The notes under the pieces are model-generated. The model was not told the DNA's origin, searched no databases, and was given only the letters and a program-made list of their open reading frames with translations. Below are positions 8,330 through 17,354 of a DNA stretch of 64,000 nt, piece by piece (the stretch's first letter is position 1; every line of letters begins with the position of its first letter). Position numbers and translations under genes: made by a program. The stretch comes from Bradyrhizobium macuxiense (GTDB lineage: Bacteria; Pseudomonadota; Alphaproteobacteria; Rhizobiales; Xanthobacteraceae): assembly GCF_007993935.1 (NCBI RefSeq), contig NZ_VITY01000002.1, forward strand, positions 761,798 to 825,797. Direction: 5' to 3'.

Positions 8330-9958
8330 ATGCTTGGTTTGATGCAAGATTGGCCGTTGCTGTGCCACAAGATTATTGAGCACGCCGCCAAATATCACGG
8401 CACGCAGGAAGTCGTGACACGGTCGGTCGAAGGCCCGATTCATCGCACCAATTACGCCGAAATCCATGCCCGCTCGCTGAAGGTCTCGCAGAGCCTCGAG
8501 CGTGACGGCATCAAGCTCGGCGACCGCATCGCCACCATCGCCTGGAACACCTGGCGCCACCTCGAGGTCTGGTACGGCATCATGGGGATCGGCGCGATCT
8601 GCCATACGGTCAATCCGCGGCTGTTTCCGGAGCAGATCGCCTGGATCGTCAACCACGCCCAGGACCGCATCGTCATCACCGACCTCACCTTCGTTCCGGT
8701 GCTGGAGAAGATCGCGAGCCAGCTGCCGAGCGTCGAGCGCTACGTGGTGCTGACCGACAAGGCGCACATGCCGCAGACCACGCTGAAGAACGCGGTCGCC
8801 TATGAGGACTGGATCGCGGCATCCGACGGCAAGTTCGAGTGGAAGACCTTCGACGAAAACACCGCCGCGGCGATGTGCTACACCTCCGGCACGACGGGCG
8901 ATCCCAAGGGTGTACTTTATTCGCACCGGTCCAACGTGTTGCACGCGCTGATGGCCAACTCGAAGGACGCGCTCGGCACCTCCGCCTCGGACACAATGCT
9001 TCCGGTGGTGCCCTTGTTCCATGCCAACAGCTGGGGCATCGCGTTCTCCGCGCCGTCGATGGGCACCAAGCTGGTGATGCCGGGCCCGAAGCTCGACGGC
9101 GCCTCGGTGTACGAATTGCTGTCGACCGAGAAGGTCACCCATACCGCCGGTGTCCCGACGGTGTGGCTGATGCTGCTGCAATACATGGCCGCCAACAATG
9201 TCAAGCTGCCCGATCTGCAGATGGTGATCTGCGGCGGTTCGGCGATGCCGCGTTCGATGATCCAGGCGTTCCTCGACATGGGCAGCCAGGTGCGGCACGC
9301 CTGGGGCATGACCGAGATGAGCCCGCTCGGCACGCTGGCGACGCTGAAGCCGCCGTTCACCGAGCGCACCGGCGAGGAGCGGCTCGACATCCTGCAGACC
9401 CAGGGTTATCCGCCGTTCGGCGTCGAGATGAAGATCACCGACGATGCCGGCAAGGAGCTGCCGTGGGACGGCAAGACCTTCGGCCGCCTCAAGGTCTCGG
9501 GTCCCGCGATCGCCAAGGCCTACTTCCGGGTCGATGCCAACATCCTCGACGATGCCGGCTTCTTCGACACCGGCGACGTCTCGACGATGGACGAGCACGG
9601 CTACATGCGGATCACCGACCGCTCCAAGGACGTGATCAAGTCCGGCGGCGAATGGATCTCCTCGATCGATCTCGAGAACCTCGCGGTCGGCCACCCCGCG
9701 GTCGCGGAAGCCGCCGTGATCGGCGTTCATCATCCGAAATGGGACGAGCGGCCGCTGCTGATCGTGCAGCTCAAGCAGGGCCAGAGCGCCACGCGCGAGG
9801 ACATCCTGAAGTTCATGGACGGCAAGATCGCCAAATGGTGGATGCCCGACGACGTCGCCTTCGTCGACGGCATTCCCCACACCGCGACCGGCAAGATCCT
9901 GAAGACAGCGCTGCGCGACCAGTTCAAGGACTACACCTTCCCCACCGCCGCGGCGTAG
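8330..9958 (+). CDS. Long/medium-chain acyl-CoA ligase (AMP-forming)
   Basis: Activates a fatty or aryl acid to its CoA thioester through an acyl-adenylate. 542 residues, full family length. The P-loop-like [11 protein letters not shown] is near residue 190, with the A5-type motif WGMTEMSP, the YFRVDA and [15 protein letters not shown] segment, and the catalytic Lys of the C-terminal [20 protein letters not shown] ribosome-binding site lies about 10 bases before ATG 8330. Homologues are commonly called 3-(methylthio)propionyl-CoA ligase or fatty-acid-CoA ligase; the substrate is not decidable here. Confidence 0.92.
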   Translation: MLGLMQDWPLLCHKIIEHAAKYHGTQEVVTRSVEGPIHRTNYAEIHARSLKVSQSLERDGIKLGDRIATIAWNTWRHLEVWYGIMGIGAICHTVNPRLFPEQIAWIVNHAQDRIVITDLTFVPVLEKIASQLPSVERYVVLTDKAHMPQTTLKNAVAYEDWIAASDGKFEWKTFDENTAAAMCYTSGTTGDPKGVLYSHRSNVLHALMANSKDALGTSASDTMLPVVPLFHANSWGIAFSAPSMGTKLVMPGPKLDGASVYELLSTEKVTHTAGVPTVWLMLLQYMAANNVKLPDLQMVICGGSAMPRSMIQAFLDMGSQVRHAWGMTEMSPLGTLATLKPPFTERTGEERLDILQTQGYPPFGVEMKITDDAGKELPWDGKTFGRLKVSGPAIAKAYFRVDANILDDAGFFDTGDVSTMDEHGYMRITDRSKDVIKSGGEWISSIDLENLAVGHPAVAEAAVIGVHHPKWDERPLLIVQLKQGQSATREDILKFMDGKIAKWWMPDDVAFVDGIPHTATGKILKTALRDQFKDYTFPTAAA

Positions 9959-9969
9959 GCGAGTTGCCA

Positions 9970-10130
9970 TCCTCTCCTGGAGGGGGAGGATCGGTTCGCA
10001 TGAAGCGCAGCGGAATGCGAACCGAGGTGGGGTGACAGTCCCTCCATTGAGACAGGTGCCCGTGCTGAGGGATCACCCCACCCCGCCGCTCATTTCATTT
10101 GCGTCGACCCTCCCCCTCCAGGGGAGGGTA
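9970..10130. repeat. Palindromic intergenic repeat, family D
   Basis: Left part begins CCTCTCCTGGAGGGGGAGG, and the right part is its imperfect reverse complement ending CCCCTCCAGGGGAGGG. It fills most of the gap between the acyl-CoA ligase and the DUF1499 gene. Only this copy is seen in the window. Confidence 0.8.
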
Positions 10131-10236
10131 AATAGCACCGCCCAAATCCCTTGAATTCGCCGCAGGACCGTGGTCTCACACGGTCATTGGCGGCGGCTGA
10201 GGTCGCCGGGGACATCAACCGGCAGATTTTTCGACG

Positions 10237-11094
10237 ATGGCGCGCAGGTTTTCCGCTCCCTACCAGCAGGAGCCCGTGTCCGGTCTCGCCACCTGGTCGC
10301 GCAACCTCGCCATCTTTTCCGTCGTCGCGGTGGTGGTCTCGATCCTCATCGTCCGGTTCGGGTTCCTGGAGGTCAAACCGGCGCTCGCGACCTTCTTCGG
10401 CGCGCTGGGTCTCGCCGGCCTGTCGATCCTGCTCGGGCTGGCCGCCTTCGCCGCGATCTGGCAGAACGGCACCCGCGGCATGGGCCGGATCCTGCTCGCG
10501 TTCCTGATCGACGCCGCGATCCTCGCCTACCCGGCCTACCTCACCTATCAGTACCGCAAGCTGCCGCGGATCTACGACGTCACCACCGACGCGATCGACC
10601 CGCCGAAATTCGAGGCGCTGGCGCGGCTGCGCACCGGCGAGGGCACCAATCCGGCCGCCTATGCCGGCCTCTATTCGGCCGAGAAGCAGCGCGCGGCCTA
10701 TCCCGACATCGAAACCGTCGAACTGGAAGCCCCGGTCGACCGTGCCTATGAGATGACGCTGCGGCTGGTGAACCGGCGCAAATGGCTGGTCATCGACGCA
10801 CGCGCGCCGCAGCCGCCGCGCCGCATCGGCCGCATCGAGGCGGTGGCGCGCACGCCGATCATGGGATTCCGCGAGGACGTCTCGATCCGGGTTACGCCCG
10901 ATGACGAGGATTCGCGCGTCGATATCCGCTCGGCCTCGCGCTATTTCGACACCGATCTCGGTAGCAACGCCGCACGGGTCAAGAAGCTGATCGAGGACCT
11001 CAACACGGCGGCCGAAAACGAAAATTCCAAGCCGGCGAAGAAGGCGGCCCCGGTCGCGCCGAAGGCGCCGCCGGCGAAGACGGTGAAGAAGTAA
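10237..11094 (+). CDS. DUF1499 membrane protein
   Basis: 285 residues. Three hydrophobic spans lie at about 22-45, 48-75 and 82-105, then a DUF1499 domain (about 120-245) with the FREDVSIRV and VDIRSASRYFDTDLGSNA segments, and a Lys/Ala/Pro-rich tail. DUF1499 has no established function. It probably sits in the inner membrane with the domain exposed on one side. It stands alone between two repeats. Confidence 0.8.
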   Translation: MARRFSAPYQQEPVSGLATWSRNLAIFSVVAVVVSILIVRFGFLEVKPALATFFGALGLAGLSILLGLAAFAAIWQNGTRGMGRILLAFLIDAAILAYPAYLTYQYRKLPRIYDVTTDAIDPPKFEALARLRTGEGTNPAAYAGLYSAEKQRAAYPDIETVELEAPVDRAYEMTLRLVNRRKWLVIDARAPQPPRRIGRIEAVARTPIMGFREDVSIRVTPDDEDSRVDIRSASRYFDTDLGSNAARVKKLIEDLNTAAENENSKPAKKAAPVAPKAPPAKTVKK

Positions 11095-11102
11095 CGCGCT
11101 AG

Positions 11103-11183
11103 CGTCATTCCGGGGCGTGCGCAGCACGAACCCGGAATCTCGAGATTACGGGTCTGGTGCTTACGCACCATCCCGGAATGACG
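11103..11183. repeat. Palindromic intergenic repeat, family B
   Basis: Begins CGTCATTCCGGGGCG and ends with the imperfect reverse complement CATCCCGGAATGACG. A shorter copy is at 13547-13586. It lies between the convergent DUF1499 and MBL genes. Confidence 0.85.
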
Positions 11184-11203
11184 TGCGGATAGGCCTCGTC
11201 CCC

Positions 11204-12121
11204 TTACACCATCCGGTACGTGCCGCCGATCACCGGATCGCCATCCGTCGCCACGACGCCGCGCGCGACCAGATCCTCCAGATGCGCCAGCACGGAATAA
11301 CCGGCGGCGTTGGCGAGGCGCGGATCGAGCCCGATATAGATCGCCCGCACCATGGTCGGGATGTCGGCCTCCCCCTTGCCGAGGCGATGCAGGATCGACG
11401 CCTCGCGCGCCCGGCGATGCCGCGCCAGGAAGCGGACGAAGCGCGGGCCTTCCGGAATCTCCGGGCCATGGCCGGAGAAATAGAGCTGCTCGGGGCGCTG
11501 CTCCAGCCGTTCCAGCGAGGCCATGTAGTCGATCATCGAACCGTCGGGCGGCGCCACGATCGAGGTCGACCAGCCCATCACATGGTCGCCGACGAAATTG
11601 ATGCTGCGTTCGGCCCACGCGAACGCCAGGTGATTGGCGGTGTGGCCGGGGGTCGCGACCGCCTCGAGCGCAAAGCCTGCGCCCTCGATGACGTCGCCGT
11701 GCTTGACCTCGATGTCGGGCCGGAAATCGCGGTCGGCGCCGGATTCCGGATTGTGCTTCTCGCTCTCGAAGCGCGGCCGCGAGGCGCGGTGCGGCCCCTC
11801 GGCATAAACAGGCGCGCCGGTCGCAGCCTTGATCCGGGGCGTGTTCGGCGAATGGTCGCGATGGGTATGGGTGACCAGGATATGGGTCACGGTCTCGCCC
11901 TTGACCGCATCGAGCAGCGCTTTCGCATGCGCCTCGTCGTCGGGACCGGGATCGATGATCGCGACCTTGCCCTCGCCCACGATGTAGCTGACCGTGCCAG
12001 TGAAAGTGAACGGGCTCGGATTGTTGCAGAGGACGCGGCGCACGCCGGGGCGGACCTGTTCGACCACGCCGGGCTGCAGCGGAAAGTCGCGGTTGAACGG
12101 GATGTCGTCGTTGTCGGCCAT
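11204..12121 (-). CDS. MBL-fold metallo-hydrolase
   Basis: Metallo-beta-lactamase-fold hydrolase of 305 residues, of the LACTB2-like class. The di-zinc motif THTHRDH is at residues 84-90. Further metal ligands are in TPGHTANH and VGDH, and the C-terminal helical winged region is typical of this group. Many relatives hydrolyse thioesters or phosphodiesters; the substrate is not known here. It runs in the same direction as glutaryl-CoA dehydrogenase, separated by a palindromic repeat. Confidence 0.88.
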   Translation of the reverse strand: MADNDDIPFNRDFPLQPGVVEQVRPGVRRVLCNNPSPFTFTGTVSYIVGEGKVAIIDPGPDDEAHAKALLDAVKGETVTHILVTHTHRDHSPNTPRIKAATGAPVYAEGPHRASRPRFESEKHNPESGADRDFRPDIEVKHGDVIEGAGFALEAVATPGHTANHLAFAWAERSINFVGDHVMGWSTSIVAPPDGSMIDYMASLERLEQRPEQLYFSGHGPEIPEGPRFVRFLARHRRAREASILHRLGKGEADIPTMVRAIYIGLDPRLANAAGYSVLAHLEDLVARGVVATDGDPVIGGTYRMV

Positions 12122-12142
12122 GGGAACGCCCCTATTGGCTCT

Positions 12143-12230
12143 CGTAGGATGGGTAGAGCGAAGCGAAACCCATCACGCAACCGCGCGCTGGGCGGCAAGA
12201 TGGGTTTCGCTGCGCTCTACCCATCCTACG
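12143..12230. repeat. Palindromic intergenic repeat, family C
   Basis: Starts CGTAGGATGGGTAGAGCG and ends with the reverse complement CGCTCTACCCATCCTACG. It lies in the 126-base gap between the MBL gene and gcdH. Single copy in this window. Confidence 0.85.
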
Positions 12231-12247
12231 CTGTGTGCGGCGCGTCC

Positions 12248-13462
12248 TTACGAGAACGCCTGGATGCCGGTGATGGCGCGGCCGAGGATCAGCGCGTGGA
12301 CGTCGTGCGTGCCCTCATAGGTGTTCACCGTCTCGAGGTTCGCGGCGTGGCGCATCACGTGGTACTCGATCTGGATGCCGTTGCCGCCGTGCATGTCGCG
12401 CGCCATGCGGGCGATGTCGAGCGACTTGCCGCAATTGTTGCGCTTGACGATCGAGATCATCTCCGGCGCCATCTTGCCCTCGTCCATCAGGCGGCCGACG
12501 CGCAGGCTCGCCTGCAGGCCAAGCGCGATTTCGGTCTCCATGTCGGCGAGCTTCTTCTGCACCAGCTGGGTGGCGGCGAGCGGCCGGTTGAACTGCTTGC
12601 GGTCGAGCGTGTACTGACGCGCGCGGTGCATGCAGTCCTCGGCGGCGCCGAGCGCGCCCCAGGAGATGCCGTAGCGGGCGCGGTTGAGGCAGCCGAACGG
12701 GCCCTTGAGGCCGGAGACGTTGGGCAGCAGCGCGCTTTCCGGCACCACCACATTGTCGAGCACGATCTCGCCGGTGATCGAGGCGCGCAAGCTGAGCTTG
12801 CCGCCGACCTTCGGCGCCGACAGGCCCTTCATGCCCTTCTCGAGGATGAAGCCGCGGATCTGGTTGTCATGCGCAGCGGACTTCGCCCACACCACGAACA
12901 CGTCGGCGATCGGCGCGTTCGAGATCCACATCTTGGCGCCGTTGAGCTTGTAGCCGTCGGCCACCTTCTCGGCGCGGGTCTTCATGCCGCCGGGATCGGA
13001 ACCGGCGTCCGGCTCGGTCAGGCCGAAGCAGCCGACCCATTCTCCGGTCGCGAGCTTGGGCAGATACTTCTTGCGCTGGTCTTCGTCGCCATAGGCGTAG
13101 ATCGGATACATCACCAGCGACGACTGCACCGAGTTCATCGAGCGATAGCCGCTGTCGACGCGCTCGATCTCGCGGGCGACGAGACCATAAGCCACGTAGC
13201 TCGCATTGGCGCAGCCATATTCCTCGGGCAGCGTCACGCCGATCAGGCCGAGCTCGCCCATTTCGTTGAAGATCTCGCGATCGGTCTTCTCTTCCAGATA
13301 GGCCTTGGTGACCCGCGGCAGCAGCTTGTCCTGCGCATAGGCCCGCGCAGTGTCGCGGATCAGGCGTTCGTCTTCGGTGAGCTGGTCATCGAGCAGGAAG
13401 GGATCATCCCACTGGAAGCTGGCGGCAGCCGGCTTGTCCTTGGCCTGGGGGCGCACGCTCAT
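12248..13462 (-). CDS. gcdH: Glutaryl-CoA dehydrogenase
   Basis: FAD enzyme that oxidises and decarboxylates glutaryl-CoA to crotonyl-CoA in lysine, tryptophan and benzoate-type degradation. 404 residues. It has the acyl-CoA dehydrogenase signature [15 protein letters not shown], the substrate-binding RYGISWG segment, and the catalytic Glu in [10 protein letters not shown] at about residue 383, the arrangement specific to the glutaryl-CoA subfamily. A general acyl-CoA dehydrogenase is the alternative but less likely. It precedes the MBL gene on the same strand. Confidence 0.9.
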   Translation of the reverse strand: MSVRPQAKDKPAAASFQWDDPFLLDDQLTEDERLIRDTARAYAQDKLLPRVTKAYLEEKTDREIFNEMGELGLIGVTLPEEYGCANASYVAYGLVAREIERVDSGYRSMNSVQSSLVMYPIYAYGDEDQRKKYLPKLATGEWVGCFGLTEPDAGSDPGGMKTRAEKVADGYKLNGAKMWISNAPIADVFVVWAKSAAHDNQIRGFILEKGMKGLSAPKVGGKLSLRASITGEIVLDNVVVPESALLPNVSGLKGPFGCLNRARYGISWGALGAAEDCMHRARQYTLDRKQFNRPLAATQLVQKKLADMETEIALGLQASLRVGRLMDEGKMAPEMISIVKRNNCGKSLDIARMARDMHGGNGIQIEYHVMRHAANLETVNTYEGTHDVHALILGRAITGIQAFS

Positions 13463-13546
13463 GAAACATCCTTTCGCATCGTCACTCGGAAATTGGCGGA
13501 TAAATTAAAGCGCTATGCTGCGAAGCGCAATTGAATTGGGATCATT

Positions 13547-13586
13547 GTCATTCCGGGGCGATGCGCAGCATCGAGCCCGGAATGAC
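13547..13586. repeat. Palindromic intergenic repeat, family B (short copy)
   Basis: GTCATTCCGGGGCGATGC and its reverse complement GAGCCCGGAATGAC face each other over 40 bp, matching the element at 11103-11183. It lies just after the ribB stop codon. Confidence 0.8.
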
Positions 13587-13590
13587 GGTA

Positions 13591-14667
13591 CTAACCGTCG
13601 AACTTCTCGTTCGACACGATCTCGATGCCGAAACCGGACAACCCCTTGTAGTCGTGCACCGACGACGTCAGGTGCCGGATCGAGGTGATGCCGAGATCGC
13701 GCAGTATCTGGGCGCCGACGCCGACTTCGCGCCATTGCTTGTTGCGATCGGCCTCCGCCGACTTCTGCTCGCTCACCGGCTGGACCGGAACGCCGGCAGC
13801 ACCGTCGCGCAGATATACCAGCACGCCGCGACCGGCATCCTTGAAGTGCCGCAGCACGGCTTCCATCCGCGCCGACCCGGTGAACAGGTCCTTCACGATG
13901 TTGGGCTTGTGCAGCCGGGTCAGCACGTCCCGGCCATCGCCGATGCCGTTATAGACGAAGGCGGCGTGCATGATCTCGTCGAACGGCGAGCGATAGGCGT
14001 AGCCCTGCAGCGGACCGATCGGGCTTTCGGTGGTGAAAGTCGCGACCCGCTCGATCAGCTTCTCGCGCGCCTGGCGATAGGCGATCATATCAGCGATCGT
14101 GACATGCTTGAGCTTGTGGGCGGCGGCGAATTTCGCGACCTGCTCGCCCTTCATCACGGTTCCATCGTCGTTCATCAGCTCGCTGATGACGCCGACCGGC
14201 GGCAGGCCCGAGAGCCGGCACAGATCGACCGCGGCTTCGGTGTGGCCGGAGCGCAGCAGCACGCCGCCGTCGCGCGCGATCAGCGGGAAGATGTGGCCTG
14301 GGCGCGCAAAATCATTGGAGCCGGCGTTCGGATTGGCGAGCGCGCGGCAGCAGGAGGCGCGTTCCTCGGCCGAGATGCCGGTGCCGCCATCGGGCTTGTA
14401 GTCGATCGAGACGGTGAAGGCCGTGGTGTGGTTGGATTCGTTGTGCGCCACCATCGGGTCGAGCCGCAGCCGGCGGGCGTCCTCGGTGGTGATCGGCGCG
14501 CAGACGATGCCGGAAGTGTGGCGGATGATGAAGGCCATCTTCTCCGCCGTGCAGAACGACGCCGCGACGATCAAATCGCCCTCGCCTTCCCGATCGTCAT
14601 CGTCGGTGACGACGACGAGTTCACCCTTCGCAAAGGCTTGCAGCACTTCCTGGATCGTATCGGCCAT
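13591..14667 (-). CDS. ribB: 3,4-dihydroxy-2-butanone-4-phosphate synthase with degenerate RibA domain
   Basis: Riboflavin synthesis enzyme converting ribulose 5-phosphate to the four-carbon unit of the xylene ring. Residues 1-200 are a complete RibB domain: DDDDREGEGD, the catalytic Cys in TSGIVCAPI, GHIFPLIARDGG and RSGHTEA. Residues about 205-358 align in form with GTP cyclohydrolase II, but the three zinc cysteines of that enzyme are missing and the domain has no cysteine at all. So this half is probably not a GTP cyclohydrolase; such fusions are known in alphaproteobacteria. No FMN riboswitch was seen upstream. Confidence 0.9.
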   Translation of the reverse strand: MADTIQEVLQAFAKGELVVVTDDDDREGEGDLIVAASFCTAEKMAFIIRHTSGIVCAPITTEDARRLRLDPMVAHNESNHTTAFTVSIDYKPDGGTGISAEERASCCRALANPNAGSNDFARPGHIFPLIARDGGVLLRSGHTEAAVDLCRLSGLPPVGVISELMNDDGTVMKGEQVAKFAAAHKLKHVTIADMIAYRQAREKLIERVATFTTESPIGPLQGYAYRSPFDEIMHAAFVYNGIGDGRDVLTRLHKPNIVKDLFTGSARMEAVLRHFKDAGRGVLVYLRDGAAGVPVQPVSEQKSAEADRNKQWREVGVGAQILRDLGITSIRHLTSSVHDYKGLSGFGIEIVSNEKFDG

Positions 14668-14857
14668 TGTCCTGACATCTCGCTTTATGCATGCAGTGGA
14701 TTAGCCGGGTTCCGATGTCAGCGCCAGTATCATTATGCAACCCGCCATGCGTCCGGCAGGCATACCAGGACCGGGGACGGCCCCGTTTTCTGTTTGATTT
14801 CTTGTTTGAACTTGAACCCGCCGGACAACCGATGCCCGCTTTTCCGGGTCATGCTCA

Positions 14858-14900
14858 GTAGCCCGTAGCCCGTATGGAGCGAAGCGCAATCCGGGCTACG
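14858..14900. repeat. Palindromic intergenic repeat, family E
   Basis: GTAGCCCGTAGCCCGTATGG with a facing CCGGGCTACG arm, of the GTAGCCCGGAT type common in Bradyrhizobium genomes. It is in the 290-base gap between kefB-like and ribB, in which no gene was recognised. Confidence 0.7.
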
Positions 14901-14958
14901 CAATCGCGCAAGCGAAGGCGCGCCTGACGGCGCAATTGCTCAAGTGGATGTCCCCCTC

Positions 14959-16692
14959 TTAAGGCAGCACCTCGCGCCGGTCGCTGAGCTGGGCGTCCAG
15001 CTCGGCCCGCTTGTCGTCGAGCAGGCCGGCGTCGGCAGCCTCGATCACCGAATAGAGCTCGCCGGCGTCGCTGAGCCGGGTCACCGTTACATAGTCGGCG
15101 CCGGCCGCGTAGAGATCGTCGACGCCGGTCAACAGGTCCGCGGTGGCGACGATCCGCGCGGTCGGATTCAGGGCGCGGACGTGGCGCACCAGCTTCTCAT
15201 TGTCGGCGCCGACCAGGAGGAAATCCGGCACGCTCAGGATGATGATCTCGGCCTTGCCGATGCCGGCGTGCACCAGCGTATCGACATTGCTGATGTCGCC
15301 ATAGATCACGTGCATGCCGCGGTCGGACAGCGTGCGGAACACCAGCGGGTTGAAGTCGATGACGCTGATCTGCTCGAGCAGCGACTGGTTCTGCCGCTCG
15401 ATCTGGCTGACCAGCGCGCTCGCGGCGCGGAAAAAGCCGAGAATGACAATGCGCCGGATCTCGCCGTGTCCACCCTCCTGGCCGGCCTCGCCGCGGCCCT
15501 CGCCGACGTGGTCGAGATCGCGCAGCCCGATGCGCTTCAAGGGACTAATCAGGCCACGCACGATCTGGTCGCTGCGGCCCATCGCGAAGGTCGAGAGCAC
15601 CGCCAGCACCACGAAGGCGAACGAGGCCGCGCTCGCGGTCTCGGTCCCGATATGGTTGGCGGCGACGCCAGTCTGGATCACCACCAGCGAGAACTCGGAG
15701 ATCTGCGCCAGATTGATCGCCGGCAGCAGGCTGGCGCGCAGGCCCTGCTTCATCAGATAAAGCGGCGTGAACGTCGTGATCAGGCGGCTCGCCACCGTGA
15801 ACGCCGCGATCACGAGCGCAAGCCCGATCACCGAGAGCCCCGGGATCGGGATCGTCATGCCGAGCGCGACGAAGAACAGCGTGATGAAGAAATCGCGGAG
15901 CGTCGTGACCTTGGCGGTGACGTCGAGCGCATAGGGAAAGGTCGAGATCGACACGCCGGCGACCAGCGAGCCCATCTCGCGCGACAGATGCAGCCGTTCG
16001 GCGATCTCGCCGATCAGGAAGCACCAGGCGAGCGCGCCGAGCAGCACGAGCTCGGGCCGCCGCGCGATCTGGTGGAACAACCGCGGCAGCACGTAGCGGC
16101 TCAGCACCAGGGCGGTCGCGACCAGCACCGCGACGCGGGCGATCGACAGCAGCACGACGCTGATCTGCAGATTGTCGAGACTCGGCTGCACCGCCAGGAA
16201 CAGGATCGCGAAGATGTCCTGCAGCACCAGCACGCCGAGCGTGATGCGGCCCGGCAGCGTGTCGAGCTCGCGCTTCTCGTACAGCACCTTGACGATGATG
16301 ACGGTCGAGGACAGCGCGCAGGCGACGCAGAGATAAATCGCATCGAATTTGCCGCCGCCGATCGCAAGGCCGATTCCGGCAAAGAACGCGACGCCGATCA
16401 GGCAGCCGCCGATCAGTTCGCCGGCGCCGGCGAACAGGATGACCTTGCCGGCGCGGATGATCTTCTTGAGGTCGATTTCCAGCCCGATCATGAACAGCAT
16501 GAAGATCAGGCCGAGCTCGGAGATGACGCTGATCGACTCCTGGGATTTGACCCAGCCCATGCCGAATGGACCAATGAAAAAGCCGGCGATAAGGTAGGCC
16601 AGTATCAGCGGTTGCCGGGAGAAATGGGCGAGCAGCCCAATCCCCCAGGCAAACAGGATACAGAGCGTGATATCGGGAATCAGTTCATGCAT
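14959..16692 (-). CDS. Kef/CPA2-type cation:proton antiporter
   Basis: Inner-membrane monovalent cation:H+ antiporter, 577 residues. Residues 1-390 form about 12 hydrophobic spans with the GLEIDLKK and LSSTVIIVKVL segments typical of CPA2 exchangers. A C-terminal regulatory domain of the TrkA-N type starts near 413. Its expected dinucleotide loop GxGxxG reads G-F-F-R-A-A, so NAD(H) binding may be lost or altered. Likely exports K+ or Na+ in pH or stress response. It is divergent from a DUF3124 gene. Confidence 0.88.
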   Translation of the reverse strand: MHELIPDITLCILFAWGIGLLAHFSRQPLILAYLIAGFFIGPFGMGWVKSQESISVISELGLIFMLFMIGLEIDLKKIIRAGKVILFAGAGELIGGCLIGVAFFAGIGLAIGGGKFDAIYLCVACALSSTVIIVKVLYEKRELDTLPGRITLGVLVLQDIFAILFLAVQPSLDNLQISVVLLSIARVAVLVATALVLSRYVLPRLFHQIARRPELVLLGALAWCFLIGEIAERLHLSREMGSLVAGVSISTFPYALDVTAKVTTLRDFFITLFFVALGMTIPIPGLSVIGLALVIAAFTVASRLITTFTPLYLMKQGLRASLLPAINLAQISEFSLVVIQTGVAANHIGTETASAASFAFVVLAVLSTFAMGRSDQIVRGLISPLKRIGLRDLDHVGEGRGEAGQEGGHGEIRRIVILGFFRAASALVSQIERQNQSLLEQISVIDFNPLVFRTLSDRGMHVIYGDISNVDTLVHAGIGKAEIIILSVPDFLLVGADNEKLVRHVRALNPTARIVATADLLTGVDDLYAAGADYVTVTRLSDAGELYSVIEAADAGLLDDKRAELDAQLSDRREVLP

Positions 16693-16751
16693 GCGTCAAA
16701 GACTTCCTGTTGCCGCAACCTAGAGGGCCGGGCGTGAGGATCAACCGAGCA

Positions 16752-17294
16752 ATGTGTCACATCCGCGCAGGCGGCGTTTTTCTTGCAGTTCTGCTCTGCC
16801 TGCTCACCGGGAGAGTGACCGAGGCGCTAGCACAATCCCCGGCAAGTATTGAACAAAATTTCGCGAACTCGCTGACCGCGGTGCCATCGGAAGGTCTCAC
16901 CGCAACAGGTGCATTCTACGTGCCGGTGTATTCCAGCGTGTCGATGAGCCAGGGCAAGCTCAGGGCCGATTTCTCGGTGACGCTCAGCGTGCACAATGCC
17001 TCCGAAACGAGGCCGCTGGTGCTGAAGCGGATCGCCTATTTCGACACATCAGGCAAGATGGTGGAGAGCTACCTCAAATCGCCGATCGCGCTAAAACCGT
17101 TTGCGACCATCGAGGTCGCGATCGCCACGACCGATACCCGCGGCGGCACCGGCGCGAATTTCGTGGTCGATTGGGCGGCCGCAGGCGAAATCGCGGAGCC
17201 GGCGGTCGAGGCCTTGATGGTCGGCAGCGTCGGCGCCGGGCACTATGCCTTCATCAGCCAAGGCCGCCCAATCAGGCTGACCGGCAAGAACTGA
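16752..17294 (+). CDS. DUF3124 exported protein
   Basis: About 180 residues. An N-terminal signal peptide ends near EALAQS, and the rest is the DUF3124 domain with YVPVYSSV, LSVHNASETRPL and SYLKSPIALKPFAT. Members are exported, of unknown function, and common in proteobacteria and cyanobacteria. ATG 16752 was chosen; a GTG at 16734 is in frame. It diverges from the Kef-type antiporter gene, and a hairpin follows its stop codon. Confidence 0.78.
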   Translation: MCHIRAGGVFLAVLLCLLTGRVTEALAQSPASIEQNFANSLTAVPSEGLTATGAFYVPVYSSVSMSQGKLRADFSVTLSVHNASETRPLVLKRIAYFDTSGKMVESYLKSPIALKPFATIEVAIATTDTRGGTGANFVVDWAAAGEIAEPAVEALMVGSVGAGHYAFISQGRPIRLTGKN

Positions 17295-17300
17295 CTTCAT

Positions 17301-17325
17301 AGAGGGCCGCTTCCGGCGGCCCTCT
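17301..17325. terminator. Hairpin after the DUF3124 gene
   Basis: Ten-base arms AGAGGGCCGC and GCGGCCCTCT at 17301-17310 and 17316-17325. A strong GC stem but no T-run follows, so termination is likely partial. The aminotransferase ATG is 30 bases further on. Confidence 0.55.
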
Positions 17326-17354
17326 CAACGACAACAACACGGAGCGAAACGTCC

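Noticed and set aside
14668..14940. FMN riboswitch before ribB.
   Set aside because: I looked on the minus strand for the conserved RFN blocks and saw none; the region holds a palindromic repeat instead.
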